Shown here piece after piece: positions 63,201 through 64,000 of a DNA stretch of 64,000 nucleotides; the first letter of the stretch is position 1; every line of letters begins with the position of its first letter. Source of the DNA: Cololabis saira (taxonomy: Eukaryota; Chordata; Actinopteri; Beloniformes; Belonidae); assembly GCF_033807715.1 (NCBI RefSeq), contig NC_084599.1, positions 4,185,625-4,249,624 of the forward strand, read 5' to 3'. The position numbers and the translations under genes are program-made. A model generated the notes under the pieces. That model saw only the letters and a list, made by a program, of their open reading frames with translations. It was not told the origin of the DNA and did no database searches.

Positions 63201-63395
63201 CTAATGAAAACACAAACCAAAGTAACATGATTTGACAAAGAAGCAGGACCCACTTACTTTTGCCATCCCGGCTCTGTGTGCTCCTTGTAACTCCATATAG
63301 GCAATATAGCGACTAAAGTCCTTGAACTCTTCTTTAGAGGGACTGAAGGTCATTACCCGGGGGCCCACACTTTCGGCTGGGGTGTCCGTGGTCAT
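15355..63395 (-). CDS. kdm4a: kdm4a: lysine-specific histone demethylase 4A, 21 coding exons
   Basis: Nuclear Fe(II)/2-oxoglutarate-dependent demethylase. The family removes methyl groups from histone H3 K9me3/me2 and K36me3/me2, and the Tudor pair reads H3K4me3 and H4K20me3. Coding exons, 5' to 3': 63395-63258, 59416-59241, 59104-58990, 58823-58630, 54967-54918, 54351-54248, 53999-53862, 50661-50438, 47063-46906, 41365-40980, 38562-38463, 38359-38175, 36785-36581, 34789-34713, 34003-33948, 33007-32899, 29761-29573, 29076-28906, 27520-27401, 18554-18462, 15495-15355. All have AG/GT borders, split codons rejoin, and the 3129 nt translate without a stop into 1042 residues. Domains: JmjN ~14-56, JmjC ~142-308, low-complexity basic/acidic linker ~330-600, PHD ~715-743, extended PHD ~752-868, double Tudor ~870-985, conserved C-terminus ending YRAIME. 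The linker and C-terminus match KDM4A rather than KDM4B or KDM4C. Teleosts carry duplicate kdm4a genes; which one this is cannot be decided here. Confidence 0.97.
15536..16196 (-). mobile_element. L2-like LINE fragment with (GATA)n 3' tail
   Basis: The minus-strand translation at 16190-15860 includes [20 protein letters not shown] and [10 protein letters not shown], and the tail is TAGATAGATAGATAG (15541-15562). A 30-bp GAGGGTGGGAGTTGTCTTTT unit is duplicated at 15958-16018. The hAT at 16197 truncates it. Confidence 0.7.
16197..17015 (+). mobile_element. hAT element remnant with BED-finger-like fragment
   Basis: Inverted ends TAGGGCTGTCAG and CTGACAGCACTA. The plus-strand frame at 16470-16575 reads [20 protein letters not shown] then [13 protein letters not shown]. 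This resembles the BED zinc finger of hAT transposases, with the second Cys of the CxxC replaced by Ser. No catalytic domain follows. Confidence 0.65.
17053..18338. mobile_element. hAT-type non-autonomous element, perfect 8-bp target duplication
   Basis: Flanked on both sides by GTCATTCT (17045-17052, 18339-18346). Ends are TAGGGGTGGGTAAAAATATC and AACAATCCCCTA, with only a short terminal match. The body holds a large 13-bp minisatellite. Confidence 0.85.
17381..17850. repeat. 13-bp minisatellite CTGCAGCCCAGCT, ~36 copies
   Basis: Tandem CTGCAGCCCAGCT units with CGG and CCCGGCT variants in blocks. Three units make 39 nt without a stop on either strand, so false ORFs of 200-267 residues run through it. 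Confidence 0.95.
18462..18554 (-). CDS. kdm4a: kdm4a exon, residues 966-996 (Tudor end)
   Basis: Encodes [20 protein letters not shown] then [11 protein letters not shown], very close to human KDM4A. Both borders are phase 0. It is separated from the previous exon by an 8.8-kb intron full of nested repeats. Confidence 0.96.
18998..19419. mobile_element. palindromic MITE, CACTGCAAAAACT ends
   Basis: Starts CACTGCAAAAACT and ends AGTTTTTGCAGTG. The whole length is a nested inverted repeat centred near 19210, with arms sharing AAAATCTGCCAGTGGGACAA and similar tracts. It recurs at 46489-46843 and inside the composites at 10740 and 38632. Confidence 0.8.
20196..21493. mobile_element. DNA transposon with CAGGGCTCCAGACT inverted ends
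   Basis: Ends CAGGGCTCCAGACT and AGTCTGGAGCCCTG are perfect 14-bp inverted repeats. TACTG lies on both sides (20190-20194 with one extra base, and 21494-21498). It interrupts the LINE remnant and itself carries a smaller palindromic MITE. No intact transposase. Confidence 0.75.
20906..21000. mobile_element. palindromic MITE, GGTTCCGCGTTA family
   Basis: GCTGATTTATGGTTCCGCGT is mirrored by ACGCGGAACCATAA, with a GCAGAGCCGCCGCCATAGGC hairpin centre. Related copies at 26255-26355 and 44608-44742. Confidence 0.75.
21686..22369 (+). pseudogene. C-terminal part of a second LINE ORF2
   Basis: Open from 21691 to 22150: [40 protein letters not shown] and [20 protein letters not shown]. This is the usual tail of a fish LINE ORF2. 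It is 5'-truncated and ends in a (AATAAT)n tail at 22352-22369. Confidence 0.75.
22560..23130 (+). mobile_element. third LINE 3' end fragment
   Basis: The translation near 22690 includes [16 protein letters not shown], a C-terminal LINE motif. The 3' end GGCGGACCCCAGGAAGAATA followed by AGCTAATGGGGAGCCTAATT is a common fish LINE tail. Coding sequence is heavily decayed. Confidence 0.6.
23131..23620. other. intron sequence, no feature recognised
   Basis: Mixed-composition sequence without repeats or ORFs that I can assign. Confidence 0.4.
23696..24255. repeat. 43-bp tandem satellite, ~13 copies
   Basis: Unit CAGTTACCAAGAACCAGTGG TCCATGGACATTAATATTTG GTA. Units are nearly identical; one has an extra CC (24003). 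The same satellite appears inverted at 60064-60229 and 62406-62585. Confidence 0.95.
24442..24646 (-). pseudogene. THAP zinc-finger domain remnant
   Basis: The minus strand opens ATGGGAAAGAGCTGTTGT (MGKSCC). After an apparent one-base frameshift it continues [20 protein letters not shown] and [20 protein letters not shown] then SHF. This matches the C2CH THAP fold (Cys pair, FYRL, Trp, WxP, CxxHF). THAP domains are DNA-binding modules of P-element-like transposases. The 3' part of any transposase is absent. Confidence 0.7.
24693..24807. repeat. 16-bp minisatellite CTCAGTCTTCCTGCCG, ~7 copies
   Basis: Alternating CTTCC and CTTTC variants. It lies at the same place in the THAP element as the 16-bp array at 59608-59698 of copy 2. 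Confidence 0.9.
25800..26027. repeat. 12-bp minisatellite CCCCGCCGGCTC and variants
   Basis: About 19 units in three blocks: CCCCGCCGGCTC, CCCCGCCCGCTC and CCACGCCCGCTC. The variants are homogenised locally. All frames stay open, giving false Pro/Arg/Ala-rich ORFs. Confidence 0.95.
26255..26355. mobile_element. palindromic MITE, GGTTCCGCGTTA family
   Basis: CAACGCAGAGCCTACGGCGT then AGGTTACGTAACCT and its mirror form a near-perfect hairpin. Related to 20906-21000 and 44608-44742. Confidence 0.75.
27401..27520 (-). CDS. kdm4a: kdm4a exon, residues 926-965 (Tudor 2)
   Basis: Encodes [20 protein letters not shown] and [20 protein letters not shown]. Cage residues W945 and Y951 match human W967 and Y973. 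The last codon is TTG (Leu); the KDM4A, B and C proteins I know have Gln there (MYQVEFEDG). Confidence 0.95.
28136..28455. repeat. 19-bp minisatellite TTCAGGTAGAAACATTTAG, ~17 copies
   Basis: Units differ mainly at one site (GTAGAAAC or GTAAAAAC), in an irregular order. The inverted copy at 49533-49716 has about 10 units. Confidence 0.95.
28690..28747. repeat. 9-bp repeat CTCCAACAC, ~6 copies
   Basis: A short perfect array inside the CTGGATTCACAC element. The inverted copy at 49193 lacks the expansion. Confidence 0.9.
28906..29076 (-). CDS. kdm4a: kdm4a exon, residues 869-925 (Tudor 1)
   Basis: Encodes the first Tudor strand set: [40 protein letters not shown] and DIV. The aromatic Phe of ETFYEV (residue 905) matches human F932, part of the methyl-lysine cage. 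Confidence 0.96.
29193..29525. mobile_element. MITE, same family as 10169-10435
   Basis: Ends CGGAAGAGAAAAAATATTTG and CTGATACTCGTCCG. Flanks ACAATCC on both sides (about 29186 and 29526). The interior has repeated GAAATGTCGAGAAAAAAGTC. It fills most of the 496-nt intron between kdm4a exons 29573-29761 and 28906-29076. Confidence 0.6.
29573..29761 (-). CDS. kdm4a: kdm4a exon, residues 806-868 (extended PHD end)
   Basis: Encodes [20 protein letters not shown], the [18 protein letters not shown] motif and PDDWPFVV, with ligands C807, C810, C821, C824, C829, H834 and C837. [14 protein letters not shown] is diagnostic of KDM4A. Donor GTACTG. Confidence 0.97.
29836..30530. mobile_element. MITE with CTTTTCCACTAGAACCTACT ends
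   Basis: GCTTTTCCACTAGAACCTAC at the left and GTAGGTTCTAGTGGAAAAGC at the right form a 20-bp perfect inverted repeat. A fragment of the same family is at 54085-54165. Confidence 0.8.
30745..32480. other. GC-rich CpG-dense block and AT-rich tail, unassigned
   Basis: 30780-31650 is strongly GC- and CpG-rich, unlike the AT-rich introns around it. It contains CAACCCCCAGCATGCCTTGC, TGACGTCACC and pyrimidine tracts. It is followed by an AT-rich stretch and GTGGTGGTGCCCCGAGAATT (32350-32369). This could be an LTR-element leader, a CpG island or a captured promoter. No conserved protein is readable in any frame. Confidence 0.35.
32899..33007 (-). CDS. kdm4a: kdm4a exon, residues 769-805 (extended PHD)
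   Basis: Encodes [20 protein letters not shown] then [16 protein letters not shown], nearly identical to human KDM4A (H772 and C775 are ligands). Its acceptor at 33008 is within about 20 nt of a transposon end. Confidence 0.96.
33019..33640. mobile_element. DNA element, CGATTCTAAATCGATT family, copy 2, abutting a kdm4a acceptor
   Basis: Begins in the A-run at 33019-33030, then CGATTTTCCGATTCTAAATC, and ends TTTGAATGGATCCCCAGCCC. The acceptor of the exon at 32899-33007 is only ~12-22 nt from its end. Confidence 0.7.
33948..34003 (-). CDS. kdm4a: kdm4a 56-nt exon, residues 751-769 (extended PHD start)
   Basis: Encodes [18 protein letters not shown]. This is the conserved CCLCxLRGGAL opening of the KDM4 extended PHD (C752, C755). 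Acceptor TTGTAG, donor GTAAGT. Confidence 0.94.
34040..34712. other. intron sequence, no clear feature
   Basis: Fragments such as TTGGGACTGGTTCGGTACCT suggest an old element, but I cannot define ends or a family. Confidence 0.35.
34713..34789 (-). CDS. kdm4a: kdm4a exon, residues 725-750 (PHD end)
   Basis: Encodes [20 protein letters not shown], with PHD ligands C726, C740 and C743. It is bordered by TTCCAG and GTCAGT. Confidence 0.95.
35100..36525 (+). pseudogene. LINE ORF2 3' part, with a Tc1-like MITE inserted
   Basis: The frame at 35145-35440 reads [40 protein letters not shown] and [20 protein letters not shown]. This is the RT thumb/connection region of a fish LINE. Downstream C-terminal pieces are frameshifted. 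The tail at 36475-36520 ends CTAAATAAATAAATA. Confidence 0.75.
35975..36369. mobile_element. Tc1/mariner-type MITE, TA target
   Basis: Inverted ends CAGGACTGTCTCAGAAAATT and AATTTTCTGAGACAGTCCTG, flanked by TA on each side. The body is an imperfect palindrome (TAATATTGCTGATCATGGTT). 395 bp, no transposase. Confidence 0.85.
36581..36785 (-). CDS. kdm4a: kdm4a exon, residues 657-725 (PHD start)
   Basis: Encodes [14 protein letters not shown], the acidic [11 protein letters not shown] and the first PHD ligands C715, C718 and H723 ([12 protein letters not shown]). The final Ser codon is split after its first base. Confidence 0.95.
36870..37590. mobile_element. DNA element with GTTTACATG-type ends and AT-rich inverted repeats
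   Basis: Repeated TCTGAATTAATTATTCAGAA-type palindromes and GTTTACATGG motifs at both sides (CGGTTACATGAGG near 36877; CCCATGTAAATGC near 37573). No ORF of note. Confidence 0.55.
37790..38027. mobile_element. right half of a Tc1-type MITE
   Basis: Matches 36118-36369 and ends GAGACAGTCCTG followed by TA. The left half is missing. Confidence 0.8.
38175..38359 (-). CDS. kdm4a: kdm4a exon, residues 595-656 (pre-PHD)
   Basis: Encodes [20 protein letters not shown] and [17 protein letters not shown], matching the EAWAKPLSQLWQNRPPNF and HCAVCMIFQTYHQ segments of human KDM4A. Acceptor CGTTAG, donor GTAAAC. Confidence 0.94.
38463..38562 (-). CDS. kdm4a: kdm4a exon, residues 562-595
   Basis: Encodes an acidic linker with [15 protein letters not shown], corresponding to the RHHPLVLQECVSDDE segment of human KDM4A. 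Acceptor CTGCAG, donor GTTCGT. It ends one base into a Glu codon completed by the next exon. Confidence 0.88.
38632..39355 (+). mobile_element. composite repeat with internal palindromic MITE
   Basis: Starts GGGGGGATGGTGGATTTTAT and includes the CACTGCAAAAACTC palindromic MITE from 38893. It ends in GGGGGGATGATTTGGACCGT. Inverted relative to 10740-11525, with the MITE at the same internal position. Confidence 0.7.
39600..40965 (+). mobile_element. LINE/SINE 3' tail interrupted by a hAT-like insertion
   Basis: GGTCCAGGTTTCTACCCTCC and TTTTTCTTGCCACTGTTTGG are standard parts of a fish non-LTR 3' region. The tail GACGCTATACAAATAAAATT ends about 20 nt from the donor of kdm4a exon 40980-41365. 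Confidence 0.6.
39855..40490 (+). pseudogene. hAT (ZMYM-like) transposase N-terminal remnant
   Basis: The frame at 40125-40320 reads [38 protein letters not shown] and DDDEAGEG. This resembles the N-terminus of hAT transposases of the ZMYM-like group (KRKKK...GSLDKF). Ends GGGCCACCGCAAGGGGTGTG and TTTCGCACAGGGCCTCGCAA look like degenerate inverted repeats. No catalytic core. Confidence 0.5.
40980..41365 (-). CDS. kdm4a: kdm4a large linker exon, residues 433-561
   Basis: The largest coding exon at 386 nt. It is basic then acidic ([17 protein letters not shown]) and contains [10 protein letters not shown], matching the VHSYAKGDG segment of human KDM4A. This supports the paralogue call. Donor GTGAGT lies about 20 nt from a LINE tail. 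Confidence 0.92.
41507..42235. mobile_element. DNA element, CGATTCTAAATCGATT family, copy 3
   Basis: Left end GGCCTGTGTTGGATAAAAAA, with the CAATTCTAAATCGATTCTCA segment partly duplicated. Right end TTTGAATGGATCCCCAGCCC. Same internal order as copies 1 and 2. Confidence 0.7.
42236..43899. other. intron, mostly unique sequence
   Basis: I see no transposon ends, long ORF or splice-competent kdm4a-like exon. This is the longest stretch of apparently unique intron sequence in the window. Confidence 0.4.
43900..45389. mobile_element. DNA element with GGGCCTGATTTACTAA ends (Harbinger-like)
   Basis: Inverted ends GGGCCTGATTTACTAAAG and CTTAGTAAATCGGGCCC, with TAT on both sides. Subterminal GCGCAAAC/GTTTGCG motifs are repeated at each end. 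Holds a palindromic MITE (44608-44742) and a ~95-bp module (44512-44607) shared with 49793-49890. Confidence 0.7.
44608..44742. mobile_element. palindromic MITE, GGTTCCGCGTTA family, nested
   Basis: ATTATGGTTCTGCGTTAAAT and its mirror ACGCGGAACCATAAATCAGC flank a GCCGACGGCATAGGGTCGCG centre. Third copy in the window. Confidence 0.75.
45964..46335 (+). CDS. unexplained 120-codon ORF in a kdm4a intron, opposite strand
   Basis: Open for 124 codons from the stop at 45961 to TGA at 46333. There is no ATG near its start; the first in-frame ATG is at 46060. Composition is balanced and not repeat-derived, e.g. [20 protein letters not shown] and [29 protein letters not shown]. Two AG sites upstream (46007 and 46033) could be acceptors, so it could be a terminal exon of a plus-strand gene nested in kdm4a. 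I do not recognise the protein. It may also be an old retrocopy, a TE fragment or chance. Confidence 0.3.
   Translation, partial: PLLLGKVKLCKTFEPVVTEIVFDSCKTKFVFSMFTKRSDQNPGYVSGLRRSDSGEITMNLNLHNYRSITDTGREKDDVNTAPHQFTPFSDRLPVHLSRTLQRRQTILSPAEIKRSFTDYDKSM
46489..46843. mobile_element. palindromic MITE, CACTGCAAAAACT ends
   Basis: Same family and structure as 18998-19419. It ends 62 nt from the splice donor of kdm4a exon 46906-47063. Confidence 0.8.
46906..47063 (-). CDS. kdm4a: kdm4a linker exon, residues 380-433
   Basis: Low-complexity Lys-rich linker ([13 protein letters not shown], then [14 protein letters not shown]). It is poorly conserved, so its identity rests on phase-correct splicing at both ends and on position. 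A MITE ends 62 nt into the intron beyond its donor. Confidence 0.85.
47562..47915. mobile_element. Tc1-type MITE, right end lost
   Basis: Starts GGACTGTCTCAGAAAATTAG after TA and matches 35975-36369 up to AACTTTATCACA, where the terminal 30 bp are missing. Confidence 0.8.
48050..48745 (+). mobile_element. LINE 3'UTR, split by a hAT MITE
   Basis: 48060-48283 is nearly identical to 53508-53730 (GTATAGAAACATAATTCTTG, then GATGTAAAGCACTTTGAAT). The interrupted tail resumes after the insertion as TGCTATACAAATAAACTTG. Confidence 0.75.
48284..48718. mobile_element. hAT-type MITE, 8-bp target duplication
   Basis: Ends CAGGGATCAGCAACCC and GGGTTGCCGACCCCTG. Flanked by TGCTGTAC (48276-48283) and TGCTATAC (48719-48726). 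Same family as 7451-7989. Confidence 0.88.
49193..50190 (-). mobile_element. non-autonomous element, CTGGATTCACAC ends, copy 2
   Basis: Inverted copy of 27651-28850, with ends CTGGATTCACACTGAAAG and CTTTCACTGTGAATCCAG. On the minus strand it keeps a GC box (near 50085), a TATA-like CTATATAGAG (50023-50034) and an ATG at 49997 opening a 64-codon frame. Confidence 0.78.
49803..49997 (-). CDS. small ORF carried by the CTGGATTCACAC element (64 aa)
   Basis: Starts at a Kozak-like TTTCACCATGG downstream of TATA and GC boxes: [64 protein letters not shown], stop. In copy 1 the first part is broken (TAG and frameshift), but [20 protein letters not shown] onward is preserved with few changes. I recognise no family. 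It may be a captured host first exon, or not translated at all. Confidence 0.3.
   Translation of the reverse strand: MDHTLGIFFMFQRYCHVDKSLILNQVGPGSTSTIIIGPGEAAVCLVNTDTPGPSGSGHSLNCVL
50438..50661 (-). CDS. kdm4a: kdm4a exon, residues 306-380 (C306/C308, end of catalytic core)
   Basis: Opens with [20 protein letters not shown], giving zinc ligands C306 and C308, then [13 protein letters not shown] and PTPEAAQFL. It then runs into the variable linker. The donor GTCTCA is weak, but the split Arg codon rejoins correctly with the exon at 47063. Confidence 0.94.
51383..52509. mobile_element. DNA element, CCGTATTTTCGCGACCAT ends, TA target
   Basis: Inverted ends CCGTATTTTCGCGACCAT and ATGGTCGCGAAAATACGG flanked by TA. 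Several GCGCACCG motifs and a duplicated ACGTCCGCAGACCACGGGTG segment lie inside. A truncated copy is at 2580-2762. It belongs to the broad fish repeat class starting TACCGTATTTT. Confidence 0.8.
52512..53500. other. intron with TAGTTTTAGT-type degenerate repeats
   Basis: TTTTAGTCTTGTTTTAATTT and similar TTTAGT stretches here and at 51140-51260 look like one old simple-repeat-rich element disrupted by 51383-52509. No gene seen. Confidence 0.35.
53500..53745 (+). mobile_element. LINE 3'UTR copy
   Basis: Matches 48055-48283 and ends GTGCTAATAAACTTG. It ends about 115 nt from the donor of the kdm4a exon at 53862-53999. Confidence 0.7.
53862..53999 (-). CDS. kdm4a: kdm4a exon, residues 260-305 (H276)
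   Basis: A 46-codon exon with both borders in phase 0, encoding [20 protein letters not shown] and the [13 protein letters not shown] motif. It supplies the third iron ligand H276 and the substrate-binding residues S288 and N290. Confidence 0.96.
54085..54165. mobile_element. fragment of the CTTTTCCACTAG MITE family
   Basis: GGCTGAGTAGGTACTCGTGG then AAAAGCGGCG matches the right end of 29836-30530. Confidence 0.6.
54248..54351 (-). CDS. kdm4a: kdm4a exon, residues 225-259 (zinc ligands C234, H240)
   Basis: Encodes [20 protein letters not shown] then [16 protein letters not shown]234 and H240 of the KDM4-specific structural zinc site are at the human positions. Donor GTAAGC. Confidence 0.95.
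54481..54690. mobile_element. hAT-like MITE, CAGGGGTGTCCAAA end
   Basis: Starts CAGGGGTGTCCAAAGTCAGT and ends GACTGTGCCCCCCCTCTG. This pattern is widespread in vertebrates. No clear target duplication. Confidence 0.55.
54918..54967 (-). CDS. kdm4a: kdm4a 50-nt micro-exon, residues 208-225
   Basis: A 50-nt exon encoding [16 protein letters not shown], with one split-codon base on each side. It is bordered by CCTCAG and GTTTGT and joins both neighbours in frame. Human has YSVPPEHGKRLERLAK at the same place. Confidence 0.93.
55113..55432. repeat. (CATC)n microsatellite with higher-order pattern
   Basis: CATCCATC runs broken at intervals by CATCATTCATCCATATATCC, giving an irregular higher-order repeat. 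All the His/Pro/Ile-rich ORFs here are artefacts. Confidence 0.95.
55433..56123. other. intron, short ACGGGTGT repeat, otherwise nothing recognised
   Basis: ACGGGTGT occurs three times in tandem at 55692-55716. No gene or element ends are visible. Confidence 0.35.
56124..57200. mobile_element. foldback element: 1.1-kb palindrome with ~350-bp arms
   Basis: The left arm (about 56124-56482) and right arm (about 56846-57200) are near-perfect reverse complements. For example GTGATCATAAATGATGTTGT occurs in mirror form on both arms, and the same 75-residue frame is open in both. Outer ends GCATAGACATA and TATGTCTATGC. The arms carry CGCCATCTTGGTACAGACCA. The loop is AT-rich with TATC repeats. Confidence 0.88.
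57201..58629. other. intron, no clear feature apart from a short LINE-like tail
   Basis: AATTCAATTAAATTTTTATT at about 58206 resembles a LINE/SINE tail (minus strand). The rest is unassigned. Confidence 0.35.
58630..58823 (-). CDS. kdm4a: kdm4a exon, residues 144-208 (JmjC core, H188/E190)
   Basis: Encodes [20 protein letters not shown] followed by [19 protein letters not shown]. The iron ligands fall at H188 and E190, N198 and K206 are present, and Y175/Y177 are conserved. The final Trp codon is split TG|G by donor GTAAGT. Confidence 0.97.
58990..59104 (-). CDS. kdm4a: kdm4a exon, residues 105-143 (Y132)
   Basis: Encodes [20 protein letters not shown]. The Tyr of PLYGAD falls at residue 132, the 2-oxoglutarate-contacting Y132 of human KDM4A. 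Its first base completes Lys105. Confidence 0.94.
59241..59416 (-). CDS. kdm4a: kdm4a exon, residues 47-105 (end of JmjN and linker)
   Basis: Encodes IPPKGWKPR, the [12 protein letters not shown] stretch and [14 protein letters not shown], all near-identical to KDM4 proteins. It ends after two bases of a Lys codon at donor GTCAGT, a weaker donor than most in this gene. Confidence 0.95.
59608..59698. repeat. 16-bp minisatellite ACTGAGTGTCAGAAAG, ~6 copies
   Basis: Perfect tandem units. Positional equivalent of 24693-24807 in the other THAP-element copy, but with a different fixed variant. Confidence 0.92.
60064..60229. repeat. 43-bp satellite, left part (inverted)
   Basis: About four units of AATATTAATGTCCATGGACC ACTGGTTCTTGGTAACTGTA. 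It is interrupted at 60229 by the LINE and continues at 62406-62585. Confidence 0.93.
60230..62405 (-). mobile_element. LINE with intact endonuclease, internally deleted reverse transcriptase
   Basis: The 3' end is a (TTA)n tail (60230-60258) and the 5' end abuts TGTA, present on both sides (60226-60229, 62406-62409). The minus strand encodes an endonuclease ORF (60698-62239). From 60694 down it encodes the ORF2 C-terminus: [39 protein letters not shown] and [16 protein letters not shown]. The RT domain between them is absent, so the copy is 2.2 kb long. Confidence 0.82.
60698..62239 (-). CDS. LINE ORF: APE-type endonuclease, 513 aa, ends at deletion junction
   Basis: A nicking endonuclease of non-LTR retrotransposons. 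After a ~160-residue N-terminal region come the APE motifs: [12 protein letters not shown] (~164), CLTETW (~191), ATVYRPP (~265), LLGDFNIH (~297), ILDLICC (~339) and ITDHFLLSF (~360). The catalytic Asn, Glu, Asp-Asn, Asp and His are all present. The frame runs to [10 protein letters not shown] and stops where the deletion joins it to the C-terminal tail in another frame. In complete relatives RT follows directly. It is open over 513 codons, so the copy is young or was recently copied. Confidence 0.8.
   Translation of the reverse strand: MSLLRGCVCNACSPALLRRLPSPIRTCSPRVARDESPPTMWSDGIYIWSVLAWILLLLARQPVTGLLQYSAVELLRLRFHLREPPPTGLHLHPDITFLPKRRYIHRGSRRCFREDSSNSIKSIWSNSRRSPLYTGRSANHSVLASLARSANSAVKRGTAAVNFGLLNICSLTNKGHLIQDLLSDRKFDLICLTETWQQPNDFSQLNDATPPGFVYICQPRCTGRGGGLAIIYRETLKVSPLSVPAFSSFESTVCQLSGPTPTTIATVYRPPKPNGEFLNDFAAFLTHLSTLSPNTILLGDFNIHMDNINHPLTRDFTSCLESSGFQQHTHFSTHSKGHILDLICCSGVTPSDCAAAELPITDHFLLSFNIDLTLSTTKSPRLISFRNIKDINLDSFSSSVDNFLDFADLTTPEQLVSYYNTGLHDILDSLAPLKTRSVSFTLSAPWFTPDLRLMKAKGRQLERLRNKTGLSVHKEMYKDHLIHYRDCITKSKSNYYSSIICSNAGNTKSLFSI
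62406..62585. repeat. 43-bp satellite, right part (inverted)
   Basis: About four units continuing the array interrupted at 60229. Two units carry the GGGG variant (CTTGGGGTAACT), as does one unit at 24003. Confidence 0.93.
62719..63257. other. kdm4a intron next to the first coding exon
   Basis: Starts with TCATTCACATTTACAAATAT GGGTCACAAAAAAATGATTT, a near copy of 59509-59552 on the other side of the THAP element. Otherwise no feature recognised. Confidence 0.4.
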
Positions 63396-63409
63396 CTTTG
63401 CTCTGATAA
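63258..63409 (-). CDS. kdm4a: kdm4a first coding exon with 14 nt of 5'UTR (residues 1-46)
   Basis: Starts with ATG at 63395, the first ATG in the exon, and encodes most of the JmjN domain ([20 protein letters not shown], then the GAHRAG motif). A splice acceptor (TTTTTCAG) ends at 63410, so 63396-63409 is 5'UTR and an upstream non-coding exon lies outside the window. The donor GTAAGT follows at 63257. Human KDM4A also starts about 14 residues before the MTF motif. Confidence 0.95.
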
Positions 63410-63639
63410 CTGAAAAACACAGACACATCATGTGAGCGTAACATACTGTGGTCCACACCAGATCTGTGGTGTTTACAGCTATTTAGTAAGTGCCATCACT
63501 TAACAGAGCTACGTAAGGACACGGTTGGTGGCCTGTGAGCGGACGTGTGCTTGACTCTTTACAAGGTTTTTGCTGTTGTCCTCGTGTGACTTGGGAAAAG
63601 TTCACTTCATATTCAGACTTCTCTAAAAAGTTAAAGGGT

Positions 63640-64000
63640 TACAATACAAGAGACATTTACAACCGCAATTCAAATAAGTTGGACTCAATGTAAAGTGTAA
63701 AGAAACGGAACAATTAAAAAGAATGCAATGATTTGCAAATCTCATACGCCCATATTTTATTCTAAACTGAACCAAGAAATTACATCAAATGTTGAAAGAG
63801 AGATTTTTTATCCATTTCATTAAAAATGTCAGTACATTTTTAATTTGATGGTTAGTATTACATCTCAAAAAATGTTGGGACGCTGCTATGAAAAGGATGA
63901 AAAATAAGCGTTCATTAAAAGAAACAGCTGGGGAACATCTTACAGTTAATTAGGTTAAGTGGTAACAAGGTTGAAAATAAAAATGGCAAATTAGAGAGTC
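63640..64000. mobile_element. MITE fragment running off the window end
   Basis: GAATGCAATGATTTGCAAAT and TCTCAAAAAATGTTGGGACG belong to a common fish MITE with AAGTTGGGACGCTG-type ends. The left end is near 63660 (CCGCAATTCAAATAAGTTGG) and the right end lies beyond 64000. Confidence 0.55.

Overview
The window is vertebrate nuclear DNA, almost certainly from a teleost fish. A single multi-exon gene with GT-AG introns spans most of it, and the introns are packed with fish-type DNA transposons, MITEs, non-LTR (LINE) fragments and tandem repeats. There are no operons, CRISPR arrays or bacterial features.

The one well-supported gene is kdm4a (lysine demethylase 4A, JMJD2A family) on the minus strand. 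I could join 21 coding exons from the ATG at 63395 down to the stop at 15355. Every junction keeps frame and the total is 3129 nt, giving a 1042-residue protein (about 1064 in human). Residue numbering matches human KDM4A exactly through the JmjC domain: H188, E190 and H276 for iron, Y132, N198 and K206 for 2-oxoglutarate, C234, H240, C306 and C308 for zinc. The order is JmjN, JmjC, a basic acidic linker, PHD, extended PHD and a double Tudor. The first coding exon begins with 14 nt of 5'UTR after a splice acceptor, so the promoter and any 5' non-coding exon lie beyond 64000. The 3'UTR probably ends near 14600. Whether this is the a or b genome-duplicate copy cannot be told from the window.

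Layout. 1-14600: downstream intergenic DNA made almost wholly of repeats. It includes a LINE-derived block (5263-9117) flanked by ~500-bp direct repeats and holding a tandem duplication whose breakpoints coincide with a TTAA transposon. 14600-15354: 3'UTR. 15355-63395: kdm4a exons separated by repeat-rich introns. These hold at least seven hAT-like elements (several with clear 8-bp target duplications), a PIF/Harbinger-like element, Tc1-like MITEs, two copies of a THAP-encoding transposon carrying a 43-bp satellite, two copies of a MITE that carries promoter-like sequence and a small ORF, a near-perfect 1.1-kb foldback palindrome, and a LINE copy with an intact endonuclease ORF but no reverse transcriptase. 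63410-64000: the next upstream intron, ending in a MITE.

I found no convincing new multi-gene system. The most interesting material is structural: transposons nested up to three deep, TE copies that repeatedly contain young minisatellites, a duplication apparently made by a transposon, TE ends lying within about 20-60 nt of kdm4a splice sites, and one 120-codon plus-strand ORF (45964-46335) that I cannot explain.
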